Shown piece by piece: positions 44,393 to 56,431 of a DNA stretch of 64,000 nt; within the stretch, counting starts at the first letter, position 1; every line of letters starts with the position of its first letter. The notes beneath the pieces are model-generated. The model was not told the DNA's origin and did no database searches. It saw only the letters and a list, made by a program, of their open reading frames with translations. The stretch covers positions 18,285,931 through 18,349,930 of the forward strand of contig NC_043754.1 of assembly GCF_902148845.1 (NCBI RefSeq), read 5' to 3'. The position numbers and the translations under genes are program-made. This stretch comes from Salarias fasciatus (lineage: Eukaryota > Chordata > Actinopteri > Blenniiformes > Blenniidae).

Positions 44393-46185
44393 AAGCTTTT
44401 TGTTTTTGTAAACGACTGAAGCAAAACGGGACAAACAAACTGTATGGCACAAGTCTGATTAATAATTTCAGTCATGGTAACCTTCTTTCAGATAATGTCT
44501 ACACAACTATCTGCGCACGACATTAGTCAGATTTTATTTATTCTGATCATGAATTGGCCAGAATCCAGTTCTTGTGTCCAAGTTGTCTTAAAACATGCTT
44601 CTTCTTTTTGTTTGTGTATTTTGTCACATTATTTAAAAGTCGAAGTCACACAAATGAGTGACTCTAACAGTTTTTGTTTTTGTCCATTTGATATTTTTAC
44701 TAGAATTATATAAAGTGACAGTAAAAAACATGAAACCTTTTGAGTTTTCATTGTTCATTAATCAGCCTGAAAATGTTGATGATCATCAAAGTCATGACTC
44801 CAGACATATACTAAGAGCTTAACCTAACTCCATACCAATATTCCAAAATATGTCATTTAAACATTCCCGGTGCTGATAGACAAAATTAGGAGGAACACAA
44901 GCAGGAATAGACAACTGCTGTGAAGTGGGCTGGGTTTGAGCTCACACTAAATATAAGATGCTCATCTGACGTTGAATTGATGTGGCTGCAGCGTCTTAAT
45001 TTGGGGCTGATTTGCACTTAAAATATTCTTACTATTTCAAATTAAACAATTTCATATCAATCAATTTGAGTTTAAAAGGGATCCTACAAATTCTCAGGGC
45101 AGCTGTCTGCCAGCTCACTGACTCAAATACGACTGACACTGAAGATCATTGACAAGTTTTCAAAACCACTTGTCAATGCCTCCAACCTGTGTACCTAAAG
45201 CAAAACATTACTATTATGAATACAACATGAAAGAGTTCATGCTTATCCCTGTTTTATATTTTATTTAACACAGTTTTGTTCCAGTTTAAACACATTCTGC
45301 AAGGAATCCATGTATCTGATTATGTATTTCAAGAAGTCTGGAGCAGAAAAATATTCCAGCAATCGTGAACAGTAAAAGCAGAATTATGTCTGACAACAGC
45401 TATCATCTTTATGTCAAGGTTCAGATCCTATCGTTACTGTACCATTCAGTCCATTGTGGAGCTCGAATAAATGTCCTTCTCACCAAGCACGAAAGCCTCT
45501 CTGACCAGTAAGAAAACCTGTGTGATGGAAATATTTTTGAAGTTGCATTTTTATCAAACTTTTAGACTATAATTCCAAGGACTAGATGCTAGTTGTTACA
45601 GAAGTCAGAAGATGGGTTTTTGTATTTCAAACTTATATTTGCTCTGTAGTGAAAATATCCTCCATTATTGTCACCCAGTTTTCATGTTCTGGGGCCTCCA
45701 TCATGAACCAGTTTGTTTGTGATGACTTTCTTGGCTGCTGTCGAGAGAATCTTAAAGAAGAATTGATCTCAGATCCGAATGGTTCCTTTCAAGTGCTCCA
45801 CATATATAAAGTAGCACGTTTTGGGTTCGTCCATAACCAAAATTTTCACAAAGGACTGATTGTTGTAGTCTCTTGGAAAGACTGTATTTTTGCACCTCGC
45901 AAAGTGTGTGGTATTGTCTCCAACAAAGCTGTTGAGCTTTTTTTTTTTTTTTTTTTTTTAAATATGGGCTGTAGTACATCATGTGATCTAACCTTGAGAC
46001 TTTTGTTAAAAAAAACAAATACGATACAATTTACAAATGCAATTACAAATGACAAAAATAATCTTAAAGAAATTGTTTTTTTTTAATTCAACTTGATTTT
46101 TAATATTTTTGAGTTGTAAATTAAAATAACGTTTTTGCGACCCTCATTCAAAGCCGTAGTACTGAAGTTGAAATTATTTATTCAG
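44393..46185. other. heatr6-ddx52 gap
   Basis: The first part is probably heatr6 3' UTR. A poly(T) run of about 20 lies near 45940-45960. Minus-strand frames near 45750-46050 look weakly protein-like but were not assigned to any family. Confidence 0.4.
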
Positions 46186-46221
46186 GGTTGGTTTGTTTGT
46201 GTTTGTTTGTTCCACGCCCCG

Positions 46222-46236
46222 CCTGCAGGGGGCGGC
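46222..46236 (+). promoter_or_regulatory. ddx52: GC-rich ddx52 promoter with CTCF-like motif
   Basis: CCTGCAGGGGGCGGC matches the CTCF core with one mismatch and overlaps a GC box. It lies about 75-90 bp upstream of the ddx52 ATG, in a CpG-rich segment (46215-46310). Confidence 0.35.
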
Positions 46237-46310
46237 GGAGCGCATCTCTGCGGCGGATGACCCGGATGTTGATCCGTGCTCGTGGCGTTCGCGCACCACG
46301 CGCTGAGAGA

Positions 46311-49300
46311 ATGGACGCCTTCGAGTTGTTTCGGAAACTTGGGGCCGGAGCTAAATTTGATTTAAAGAGGTTCGGTCAAGACGCCGCTCGTTTCAAGGTA
46401 AACTTAGAAAACCTATTTATTTCTACACTGAGTCGAAATGTTTCTTTAAACCAGCTGAGCTTCTGTTTTGGCCAAATCTGAATGGTTCTTCTGTGAAAGT
46501 GTGCTGCCTTGTTTCTGAATGAACATGAGAGGAGAACTACTTGACAAACGACAACATTTTACCGGAGTGACACTTTGCTGTGACATACTGTATTATTTTT
46601 ATTTTATTTTTTGTAGGTTTCTAAATCTCAGGTGAACGAGCCGTCCTCGGACTCTCTCTCTGCGATCGATTACTTTGGCACAAGTTCAGCGAATGGAGCC
46701 CAGAGCTGGACCCGAGCAGAGGAGGAGGAGGAGGAGGAGGAGGAGGAGGAGGAGGAGGAGGAAGATGGGGGCAGCGACAGTGGAGATTCTGCCACAGAAA
46801 GCAAGAGGAAGCGCAAAGGAGAGGAGAGAGACTCCAGGAAAAAGAAGAAAAAGATGAAAAGTGAGTCAGGAGGTGAAGGATGTGTGAAATGTTTGTAATA
46901 CGGTTTATGTCACTGAAAGGCACAAGAATAAAGTCTGTCTAGGAAAACGTTACTCTTCTAATTCCAGTTTGATAGCAGTAAGGCAGCTGTCTTTCATGGC
47001 ATCATCAGTCGTATCTCAGCTTGGGTTTCACTTTTGTGTTGTGTGTGCTGCCTTGGAAAAAAATCCCAGCCGGTTTTGGTTCAGATGCCATATGCCTTGT
47101 TGTAAACACATTGCTGTAATTTCAGCTAGATTCTCTAGAGAATGTTGAAGTACCTCTAGAAATGGAGAGATTCACTCCTTGTTCTTGTTCGACTGAAGCT
47201 GGCGTCGGACCAGCAAAGGAGACACCGGGAACTGGCATCACCTGGACCTCTGCACTCGACCAGAAAATACAGACCCAGCAAGGTGACGACAAAGACAAAT
47301 CTTCACTTAAGAGGCTGAAGCATCTTCATCAAGAAAAGGTTTGTTCTCAGATGAAATTCATCACACAATTTGCATGTTGATTTTTGTTTTTTAGATTTTT
47401 ACAAATGCAAATTTGACAGTTTGTCCCCTGAATCTTCTTGATGTAAAAATCTTCATGTATTTCTCTGATTTCAGGTGAATCGTATTCGTTCGAAACACCG
47501 AATAAATGTGCACGGCTGTGACATACCCGATCCAGTGTGCACGTTTGAGGAGCTGCAGTCTGAGTATCGCCTGAGCTCTCGTGTCGTCGAGAACCTCAGA
47601 GCAGCGGGACTCGACTCCCCCACGCCCATCCAGATGCAGGCCATCCCACTGATGATGCACGTGAGTGCAAGCAAACATGTTGGGGGTTTGTTAAATAGTA
47701 CAAACAGGAAGGTTTTGTTTTGTAAGAACGTCACTTGACGTGTCTCCGTCCTCAGGGTCGGGAACTTCTGGCTTGTGCTCCCACTGGATCCGGAAAGACG
47801 TTGGCTTTCTGCCTCCCGCTGCTCGCACACTTGCAGCAGCCGGCTAACCTGGGCTTCAGAGCCGTTATCATCTCTCCAACCAGAGAGCTGGCGAGCCAGG
47901 TACACAGCACACACATTCACACTCTGTAGCAAGGTTAAAGTTCAGTGTTTGGGTCTTCTTCTTTGTTTTTAGTTGCTTATTCAGTTCAAAAATCAATTCA
48001 AGATTTGATTAAATATTTAATAATGCTAATAATACACCTCAGTTTCAGTCATTTCAGAAGAGGAGCAGACAAAGTCCTGCTCACAATTCCCAAATAGAGA
48101 CTGTCAAAATGATGGAGTGAAAAACCGTAATGTTTTAAGTCTCCAAAAAAAATAGATTTATGAAAAAATACTTGATTTATGCAGATCGGCTTTACTCTGA
48201 GACGGTGAACTGCAAATGCAGTTGAGACAATATAACTCAAGTTTCCATTTGCATGTGAAACAGGAATCATTTGTTAGCCTCATCTCATCATTAACATTCC
48301 CCCCTCTCCCAATAAACGCAGAATGTTTAACTGTTATTCATCGTGTCCTGACTTCAGCCGCATGTTGCTTATAATTAGTGTTCAGTTAATTTAAAGATTG
48401 CTGTGAGCAGCTGGAGCCTTTTCTCCTTTTCCGCTGCGTTTTTGTTTCACGCTCTCTCGTCGTTTGGACAGTGTTTAATAGGTCCTGTGTTTCAGACCTA
48501 CAGAGAGCTGCTCCGCCTGTCGGAGGGAGTCGGTTTCAGAGTTCACATCATTGACAAAGCTTCGCTGGCGGCCAAGAAATATGGACCAGATTCCAACAAA
48601 AAATATGGTAAAAAGTTAATTAAAAAAAAAACAAACAAAAAAAACAAATGTGATCTGATCACATTTTCTCCCCATTAACATCCCGTGTTTCTGTTCACAG
48701 ATATTCTCGTCAGTACTCCAAACAGACTCGTCTTCCTCCTCAAGCAGGATCCTCCAGCTATTGACCTCAGCCGGTAGCACTTTGTTTCTCTCTGAATAAT
48801 ATTTAGCGACTCTTTACTTTTTGCTAAGTGTTTTGGAGCTAATGAAATCAAACTGAAGTCTTTCCGCCCTCTGTCTTGCTGTCTGAAACGAGCTGAGGTG
48901 AACTGTTTTCTGCCGTGCAGTGTGGAGTGGCTTGTCGTGGACGAGTCTGATAAGCTGTTCGAGGATGGTAAGACGGGCTTCAGGGAGCAGCTGGCCACCA
49001 TTTTCCTGGCCTGCTCGAGTGCGAAAGTGCACAGGGCTTTCTTCAGCGCGACGTGCACTCCAGATGTGGAGCAGTGGTGCCGCCTGAATCTCGACAACCT
49101 GGTTTCTGTCAACATTGGACACCGGTAACGGGCGGCCAGGAGAAATGATTTAATCGGCACCTTTAATCTTCCTCGATTCACTTGAGTGGTTTTTTTTTTT
49201 TTTCCATCCACACAGAAACACGGCGGTGGAAACGGTGGAGCAGCAGCTGCTGTTCGTTGGGAATGAAAATGGGAAGCTTGTGGCCATGAGGGACATTATT

Positions 49301-51083
49301 AAAAAGGTGTGGTCACTTTGAAGAGCTCGGTACTCGCTGATTTTGTTTTGAAGATGTAGTAGAGTGACGTCCGCCTTGATGCTGTGTTTCAGGGTTTCCT
49401 GCCCCCCATGCTCGTGTTCGTTCAGTCTATAGAACGAGCGCGCGAGCTTTTCCACGAGTTGGTTTATGAAGGCATCAATGTAGACGTGATCCACGCAGAC
49501 CGGACACAGCAGCAGGTGCTCCGACGGCGCAGCTCACGGACCTACTCACTCCTCTTCTGTGTCGGGACTGTATTTACCTTTCTCCTCCGTCCTCCGTCTC
49601 AGAGAGACAACGTGGTGAACAGTTTCCGCTCCGGGAACATCTGGGTGCTGATCTGCACGGCTCTGCTGGCCAGAGGAATCGACTTCAAAGGCGTGAACCT
49701 GGTGTTGAACTATGACTTCCCAACAAGTGCCGTGGAGTACATTCACCGAATCGGTGCGTCTGGATTATGGAGAAAGTTATATTAGGAATTACATTCTTTA
49801 AAACGACACAATACAGCCAAGGTGTTTGTATAACAGATCATTTAAAGTGTGTAGACTTTAACTGTAAGGAACAAAGGACTTGGCGATGTTGAGTATTGTA
49901 TTCAGTCAAAACACTCCTTTAACCTCTCATGTATTCCTCATGTGTGTTTTGCTGACCTTCAGCTCTTTGATGCATCTCTCTTGTTTGTCAGGTCGCACTG
50001 GCAGAGCTGGACACCAGGGGAAGGCCATCACCTTCTTCACAGAGAACGACAAACCACTGCTGCGCAGGTAGAAACTCACTCGCCGTTTGGTCGATACAGT
50101 AGAATTCCTTCACACCATCTGAGGTCTTGAATATATCAGCTGAGGAGGGGATAGAAGTGAGCTGATGTTTCATGGTTAATGTGTAATTTTTGTACTATGA
50201 AACAAGGAACTTGCCTTTTTTCCAGTAAATCACAGACATGTTCCTCTGGAAGCCAAATTTTTACGAATGCTTCTGTTCATCCCTCATTCGAATTAATAAA
50301 ATGTTCTTAAATTGAAGTCAGGGTGTTTTTCAAACACACCTTGTTGCTCAACATCTTGACCGAAGGTGTCTTCCTTCACTTTTTTCCCCCGCAGCATTGC
50401 AAATGTTATCAAACAAGCCGGTTGTCCTATACCTGAGTACATGATTGGCTTCAAGAAGATACACAGGTAAAATTAATTAATAATATAAATACCTTATTTA
50501 TTTGACTTGTTAAAAGTTGCATTTTTGGTAATCATATTTTATTCCTGTGTAGCAAAGTGAAACGGAGACTTGAAAAGAAACCTCCCAAGAGAAGCACCAT
50601 TTGCACAACTCCTCGCTTCTTAATGAAGAAGAAGAATAAAGGCAAAGCACAGAAAAAAACGCAGAAGCAGACGTCACACCCCGAGCAGAAAGAAGAAAAC
50701 AAAGCACAAAAGGCAAACCAGCAGCAGAAGGTGAAAAAGAAGACAAAGGCTCAGGAGCCGAAGAAGAAACAAGCTGCAGAGAAACACAAAGTTGGTCAGA
50801 AGAAGAGGTCAAATTCTTCAGGAGCCACGTTCAAAAAGTAAGAAAGGTGTTAATAGAGAGACTAACTTGAAGCAAACCTCTCTTTGTCTCTTATGTGCCA
50901 TAAAACTATAGCTCTTGTTTGATTTGTTTTTCACAGCTGATTTTCAACATCCAGTCCTGCTGATGCTTTGATTAAACTCAGATATTCAAAATGAATTCTG
51001 GTTACAACTCCATGGAAATGATTCTGATGTAACTTGTGTTTTCCAGGAAAACTGTGAAGAAGAAAAAGACAAAGACGGACTAA
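46311..51083 (+). CDS. ddx52: ATP-dependent RNA helicase DDX52 (Rok1-type)
   Basis: DEAD-box helicase of 694 residues, orthologue of yeast Rok1, which acts in the nucleolus in 18S rRNA maturation. Exons: 46311-46397, 46617-46860, ~47139-47338, 47475-47660, 47756-47899, 48496-48607, 48701-48773, 48921-49124, 49216-49306, 49393-49515, 49603-49753, 49992-50067, 50395-50466, 50553-50837, 51047-51083. Motifs in order: Q motif TPIQMQAIP, Walker [22 protein letters not shown], motif II VDESD (the DESD variant usual for DDX52), SAT, ARGIDFK and HRIGRTGRAG. An N-terminal run of about 14 glutamates (GAG repeats, 46722-46762) is longer than in mammals. The C-terminus is very lysine-rich. The third exon's acceptor is uncertain (47139 or 47160; both keep frame). 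The poly(A) signal is at 51177-51182. Confidence 0.94.
46722..46762 (+). repeat. GAG trinucleotide repeat coding polyglutamate in ddx52
   Basis: About 14 GAG codons in exon 2 encode a polyglutamate run; slippage could change its length without breaking the frame. Confidence 0.85.
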
Positions 51084-51176
51084 AAGACAGAGGAATGAAC
51101 AGAGGCTGAATACAAGATATCTCAGTGATCTTTTTTCTTTTCATTTTCATACTTGCTTTGTATTTTCAGGCTGTAA

Positions 51177-51182
51177 AATAAA
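51177..51182 (+). terminator. ddx52 poly(A) signal
   Basis: AATAAA 94 bp after the stop codon, followed by GT-rich sequence. Confidence 0.8.
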
Positions 51183-51189
51183 GAGTTTT

Positions 51190-51870
51190 ATATGTAATGT
51201 TGTTCATTTGATATTTTTTCTTGAAACCCGCTCGCCTACATATCTTAAAGACTGTCATGTGTTTTTACATAATGCAGAACACTGTGTATCCACCTAAAAG
51301 TGTTCCATGAGATAGTTGTGATTTGATTCATGTGGGATTTACATAAAGAAAACTTAAATAAAATTAAATTTTAACTAATGTTTAATGGTAAATAATCAGC
51401 TCGAAAAGATGTCTGTAGTTGGAAAACACCAAAGATATATAGAAACACCAGCTGGCTCATATTGCTGTAATTAACGTAGTCACATTGCGGCCATCTTGGG
51501 GCAGGACTGCTCGCTCACTCCTCACATTAACGTCAATGGAGCATCAACTTTGACCTAACTATTGTTCGCTCAATTTTCAATCGATTTGATTTGTTAGAAA
51601 TGTCAGACATGTAGATATTTCACTGCATGCTTACAAATAGTTATAACCATGAAGTTTGATATGAAAATTACATTAAGTGGATTGGTCACATCACTACACA
51701 GAGACACCAAACTTCTATTATCAATATTTAATATGTAAAATAGGCCAAAAATATATACATATTTACAAAAACATCCTAAACAGAGAAACAGATACAAAAA
51801 AAAACAATACAAAATAAAATTATATAATAAATAAAATACATAAAAATAAATCTTCAACTTTGTTTTTATT
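51190..51870. other. AT-rich gap after ddx52
   Basis: No exon or known repeat recognised. Confidence 0.4.
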
Positions 51871-51881
51871 TTTGGTTTAAA

Positions 51882-52424
51882 AGGAACATCAGACCAAAGC
51901 CATACTTACTGGCCTTTACTGAACCTGAACCTCAAAGCAAGACAGACAAAACAAGACACAAAGAATCACCGGCGAAAGATGCCATCTCAGTCAAACCTCG
52001 GTGTCACCATGCTGACGTGACTGAGTCGTCCTCTCACAAGAGCATCAACAGTCCTTTCCACGGCAAGGAAAGCAGGACTGACAGTGAGCTGAATGACACA
52101 GCACCGGACTGTGTCCTGGCAGACAGCGGCTATCTTTCTCTGCCGAACAGTCAGGTGCATGTTAGTGCGACAGAGGAGCGCAGCCACCTTCTGGGATCAG
52201 CCTCCATCTCTCCGTCACACGGGTGTGTGTGTGTGTGTCAATCCCATCTGCCCAGTGTCTGTGGCGACATCTTTCACGCCCGTGCATCACTCCAAGTGGA
52301 GGTCACCGGGGTTTTCGCTTTCGTCAGCGCCGTCAAATCAACATGTTGACCCAAACCTGTCCATAAGAAAGTTCCAACAGACGGTGTGTGAAAAACTGGC
52401 AAAAGGTGTTCAAAAGAATATATA
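51882..52424 (+). pseudogene. Broken exon resembling FBXO5/FBXO43 (Emi1/Emi2)
   Basis: An open frame from about 51882 reads RNIRPKPYLLAFTEPEP, then DCVLADSGYLSLPNSQ, which contains a DSGxxS beta-TrCP-type phosphodegron as in Emi1. At a GT-rich microsatellite (52221-52238) the reading frame changes. The second frame then continues with PVSVATSFTPVHH and LSIRKFQQTVCEKLAKG, which fits the segment before the F-box in fish Emi proteins. A second GT/AT microsatellite (52417-52460) ends the similarity. There is no start codon and no F-box or zinc-binding region, so this is a fragment. The family call comes from remembered motif patterns and is moderate. A retroposed or duplicated fragment is the simplest reading. 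Confidence 0.45.
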
Positions 52425-52428
52425 TATA

Positions 52429-52460
<32 letters not shown>
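52417..52460. repeat. TA/TG microsatellite
   Basis: Alternating AT then TG dinucleotides that end the Emi-like fragment. Confidence 0.85.
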
Positions 52461-53556
52461 ATCGTCTGGAATCTGCTGATGCTTGGTGAACGACCCACTC
52501 TGCTGCCCCAACAACCTTTACCGTGCCTTGAGATGGAATGGCCACCTTTAAAATCAAAACAAAACAAACCATGGTATATACATTAAACCATGACCCAGGA
52601 TAAATACAACTACATTACATAGACATCAATATATTTTCACAGTTAAACAAAAAGCCACCCCTGAATGACCTTTTCTCACTTAAATTAAGTTGAATGACTT
52701 TATGATACAGTTCAGAATGTATCACAATGTTGAAAATGTATGTGAAGTCAATACAAGCATTTGCTGACAAGTAAGTGTCATGTAGTGTTGCGACTGGTAA
52801 ATAAGAACCATACCAGATGCTCTGATGGAGTTGAAAAGCTGCTCCAGGTGGTCCTGGATAAACCTGTACGACAGGCACGCCCCTCCTCCTCTCCTCTCCT
52901 GTGTGTGTGATTTTAAAATTGGTTTGATGATCTGAAACCTTTGCGAGTGATAAATATGCAAAAAACACAAATCTGGAAGGAGGCAAACACTTCTTCACAG
53001 CACTGTACAACCATCTTACCGACCTACCTTCATCTTCTGATCAGCAAATTCCAGGTTTGTCAGTGACGTTGTTGGCTGCATTGTAGTCCACTTTTCTTCT
53101 GGACATTGTTCAGATGAACGATGTACTCCCAACTGATGCGGCCAGTGACGCTTCTAACTGGGCTGCATGCCTGCAGAATCACTTTTTTTCCCCACCGTTA
53201 GCACTGAGCATGCTTTTTGATGGCCATGGTATCAAGCATCAGAGTGACACCGCCATACTTGGCTTCATTTTCCCGGTGCCGTCTTCCAAAGCATGTCCAG
53301 CATCGTTTGGTTTAGTCCAGGCTTTGCATCCAGAGAGCTCAGCCACCTTGATACAATTCAAAGACAGGCCATTTAGTCACTTACCAGATGAACCGCTAGC
53401 CCAAGAAATAACCACATAACCCTACCCCAGACACTGGAAATACTAAAAACAACTACAATATCAAAACGTATCAACAGTTCAGTAACTAGTAAATCTAATA
53501 AATAACATAAAAAAACCCACAAAATATTTAATGTAATTGTTTATTTTACCTGAATA

Positions 53557-54854
53557 TCATTCAAGTTTGTCTTTCAGTTCTTCATTTATTCGGTTTTTGT
53601 CTTTCAGTTCCTCCAGAAGAGCGTTCATGTTTTTCCTCATCCTCCTTTCCCTGGCCAAGGCATTGCTCTTCTCTCGCTGCAGTTTCCGTACTGTTTTTAA
53701 GGCTGCATCAAGTTTGGCCTTTAGAGCCTTGGGGCAAGAAGGCAACGCATACAGGTGGTCACTGGCCTCCCTTTTCCGGCTCGGTTGCTTCTCTCCAGTG
53801 GCTGCCTTTTGATTTAGAAAAATATATGAACACAATAATAATAATAATAATAATCATAACAATAATAATAGCAACACCATCATAGTCCTTCCTGGGCACC
53901 ACTGTGATGAACGGTTTAATGACAAGCCATGTGATGCTCTCGTTTTTTACCAACACTCCACAGGCCTTTAAATACTCACAACATCTGGCGGAGGTTCAAC
54001 ATCTGGCGGAGGGTCGTCCTGCTGAACTTCCGGCAGGTTTTCTTCTGCTCGTCTTGAAGCAGCTGTGCTTCTTGTTGCTATAGGCTAAAATAAACAGTTA
54101 AATATTCAAACGTTCTGTAATATACATCATTTTATGTATCCCTTAACTTGCAGGAAATGTGACATTAAATCACACGTTTAAATATTGATTTATCCACCTC
54201 GAATTCTCGCAGGCCAGTGATGAACATACCCATTGAAGATGAGCGGGGAAGTTAAAGATTTTTGGCACAGCACCAGCCTTCAGCCTTACAGTCTGCCCCG
54301 TCCTGTCAAAGTCCTCTCTGTGAAAGTGGTCGCTGCAGAGCAGTGACCTGTCGTTAGCCACAAAATCATCCCTTCTTAGGGCAAGCTCCCAGTGCCTTCT
54401 GCGCTCTCTGCTTTTAGGAAACCTAAAAAATGGGGGAGAAAGTATTCAGACATAAAAAGTGTGGTAACATGTTCCACCTTTTTTCCTTTAACATTAAGGC
54501 TAATAACAAAAACACAGTATGTAATATGTTAGGGTCATTTTATGTATATATTCAGCTGATGTAAAAATTGAGAATTTGTCAGTAGGAGAAAATCTAATTA
54601 AATAACATGAAAGTGGATGGTAAATTTCTAAAAAAGCAGGGTCAAAAGCAATCTGGCAATATTATCACACAGCCATGGTGTTCCTGTGCAGCATAACTTT
54701 ACATAAATGTACACAAACAATGTCCTAATGATAAAAAAAAAAGTCGTAATATTGTTAATATTGTCATGTCTCACTTGTGAAAGGTGACCCCACGGGTTCT
54801 GGTTTGGAGGCTGCGTTCGTTGGAGCAGCCGTAGGCGGCACAAAAATCAGGCAT
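53557..54854 (-). CDS. THAP domain plus coiled-coil protein, 208 residues (N-terminal part of the P-like transposase)
   Basis: Minus-strand exons 54854-54775, 54422-54230, 54084-53980 and 53805-53557 join with consensus splice sites and no break, giving 208 residues. The THAP zinc finger is complete: Cys5 and Cys10 in MPDFCAAYGC, the later Cys and His in CSDHF, and the AVPKIF closing motif. A short PPPDV duplication follows, then a basic, leucine-rich coiled coil (about residues 150-205) ending LKDKLE before TGA. In full P transposases the chain continues past this point, so the stop leaves a DNA-binding and dimerisation module alone. It could act as a binding-only protein, as truncated P proteins do in flies; this is inference. 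Confidence 0.65.
53832..53870. repeat. AAT/ATA trinucleotide microsatellite
   Basis: Runs of AAT units with few interruptions, in the last intron of the THAP/coiled-coil gene. Confidence 0.85.
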
Positions 54855-54861
54855 TTCAGGA

Positions 54862-55435
54862 TATTTCTGTAAACACAGATAGCACAAAGGAATCTAAATG
54901 TAAAGATGTTTTAATAACCAAACCACTTATGCTGAAATGAAAGATTAATTCTGCCTCTCCCACCAACGTAAAATTGCTGAGTCAACTTTGTAACATATAG
55001 GTCAAAGGTCTCATTAACGTCATTACTCAAGCAAATAAATACAACCACATAAAAAAATGCATTTCGACAAAACATTAGGCTGTCAAAAAACGTTATTGGT
55101 CTCAGGAAATCCTGATAATTCAAAATCTTGACTGTGGTCTCATTCATCCGATTCATTCATCTGCATCTCTGCCGCTCCTGCAATAATCCCAATGTTTTAA
55201 TTCATCTCCATTATTAACCGTCACGGAAGAATGGGAAAAAAAAACCTTTCCGCTGACTCCGTGCCTTCAGAGCGACAGAGCGGACGTATCATGAAACTTT
55301 TCCTAATCAAAGCTCAACGTGTTTTATTCTGGTTTAGAATATCCAATCTCAAAGGGACACAAAGAATGATTTAAGATAGTTGGTGATTTTAAAAAGTAGC
55401 TTGTATTTGCTTATTATTAAAGATGGAGATGAATG
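54862..55435. other. Gap between the P-like and ISL2EU elements
   Basis: AT-rich, no exon recognised. It may contain terminal parts of either element. Confidence 0.35.
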
Positions 55436-55669
55436 TATTTACAGTAATTCTCGATATCGGCGTGACGTCACGCACCACGTGATCGGCCTAAGTTACCACT
55501 ACGGAGGGGCAAACAATGTGGAAAATTCAGACCGTAAGGGCTTCTCAGTAGATATTTGTACAGTTATTACAACTTTTAGCGTTTTGTTGTGTTGCAGAAC
55601 AAGTTTAGTGTTGGCCACTGGTGCCAGGTATGGCTTGAAGCCTGAAGCTTTAGCAAGTTTTATTTTTGC

Positions 55670-56431
55670 AGACTATTGAGACATGCTCACACACTGCAGC
55701 AGTATTGTTCAAAGTCGAAGCAGCCGTCAGGATGGGTTACACCCAATCAACACGCACCGACGAGCCCTGTGTCTGCAATGACTGTTTTTGTCAAGAAAGT
55801 GACACCTGCACCAATCTCACGCATCAAATTTCGAGTCATTTTTGAGGAGCTTATTCAAAGGTGACATGCAAGATTCGGAGGTTCAGCAAAGATGTCGTGA
55901 TTTTAACCCAACCATCTCTCAAGAAGAAATTGCACAACAGCTTCCTGAGATTCAACTTTTTGCTTGGACGCCAATGGACATCTGAAAGAAAACCATCAGT
56001 ATTACGCTCAAGTACAATTATAGATGTTTGTCGTCGACGTCGACTACACTGACTTTGTTGTCTGGACCACAGTCGAATGTATTCGGGTCAGGATTGCCAG
56101 GGACAACAAATTTATTGCAGAGATGCTGGGACAACTGCAATCCTTTTGGAGAGCGTCAGTGCTGCCTGAATTGTTCACAAGAAAGATGGAGTTGGGATGC
56201 AAAGAGAACACGCCTCCTTCAACAACCACAGCTGCTCAAGTTCACTGCATCTGTCATACGGATGACGAGTCAATGGAGATGGTTGGGTGTGATTCATGCA
56301 ACGAATGGTTCCATCTCCCATGCGTCAAGCTAAAACGTCTACCAAAGACAAAAAAGCGTTATTGCAAAACATGCAGAAAGGGCAATGAAAAAAATTGCTC
56401 TGATGCACATTTTTTCTTTCGTGAAAGGTGA
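55670..56431 (+). pseudogene. SWIM-YqaJ-PHD protein remnant of the ISL2EU element
   Basis: Near 55680-55760 a frame reads CSHTAAVLFKVEAAVRMGYT, the end of a SWIM zinc finger as found before YqaJ in these proteins. After a frame change come KKVTPAPIS-type residues and, in another frame, CRDFNPTISQEEI. The catalytic centre of the YqaJ nuclease is missing. Near 56030-56160 VDVDYTDFVVWTT, the end of the YqaJ fold, resumes, followed by an intact PHD finger (56240-56380): CIC, CDSC, HLPC and CKTC in C4HC3 order. The gene has at least two frame changes and a large internal loss, so the nuclease is dead, although the YqaJ-end/PHD frame (56024-56431) is still open. Confidence 0.7.

Larger units (their letters stand above)
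52800..54860 (-). mobile_element. P-element-like (THAP9-related) transposon remnant
   Basis: Read on the minus strand. An intact four-exon THAP plus coiled-coil part (54854 to 53557) is followed by decayed transposase pieces. KYGGVTLMLDTMAIKKH near 53290-53230 matches the P-transposase block around the first catalytic aspartate. CLSYRFIQDHLEQLFNSIR near 52885-52825 matches the C-terminal YxFSQDHLExFFxxIR block of P transposases and THAP9. Most of the catalytic and GTP-binding middle is missing or unreadable. Terminal repeats were not found. The order and strand of the three blocks agree with one old P-like copy with internal loss. Zebrafish is known to carry P-like elements. Confidence 0.72.

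Noticed and set aside
45752-46018. Possible tRNA or snoRNA in the heatr6-ddx52 gap
   Set aside because: No box A/B, cloverleaf or C/D box arrangement could be made out.
45586-46086. Plus- and minus-strand frames near a poly(T) run, possibly an L1-like fragment
   Set aside because: Polyphenylalanine and polylysine come from the T run. The remaining similarity was too weak to name a family.
46621-46923. Minus-strand frame with a polyproline run
   Set aside because: It is the antisense of the ddx52 GAG repeat.
50553-50841. Apparent ddx52 stop at 50839-50841
   Set aside because: The TAA overlaps a consensus donor (GTAAGA). Splicing to 51047 keeps the frame and adds the usual lysine-rich end.
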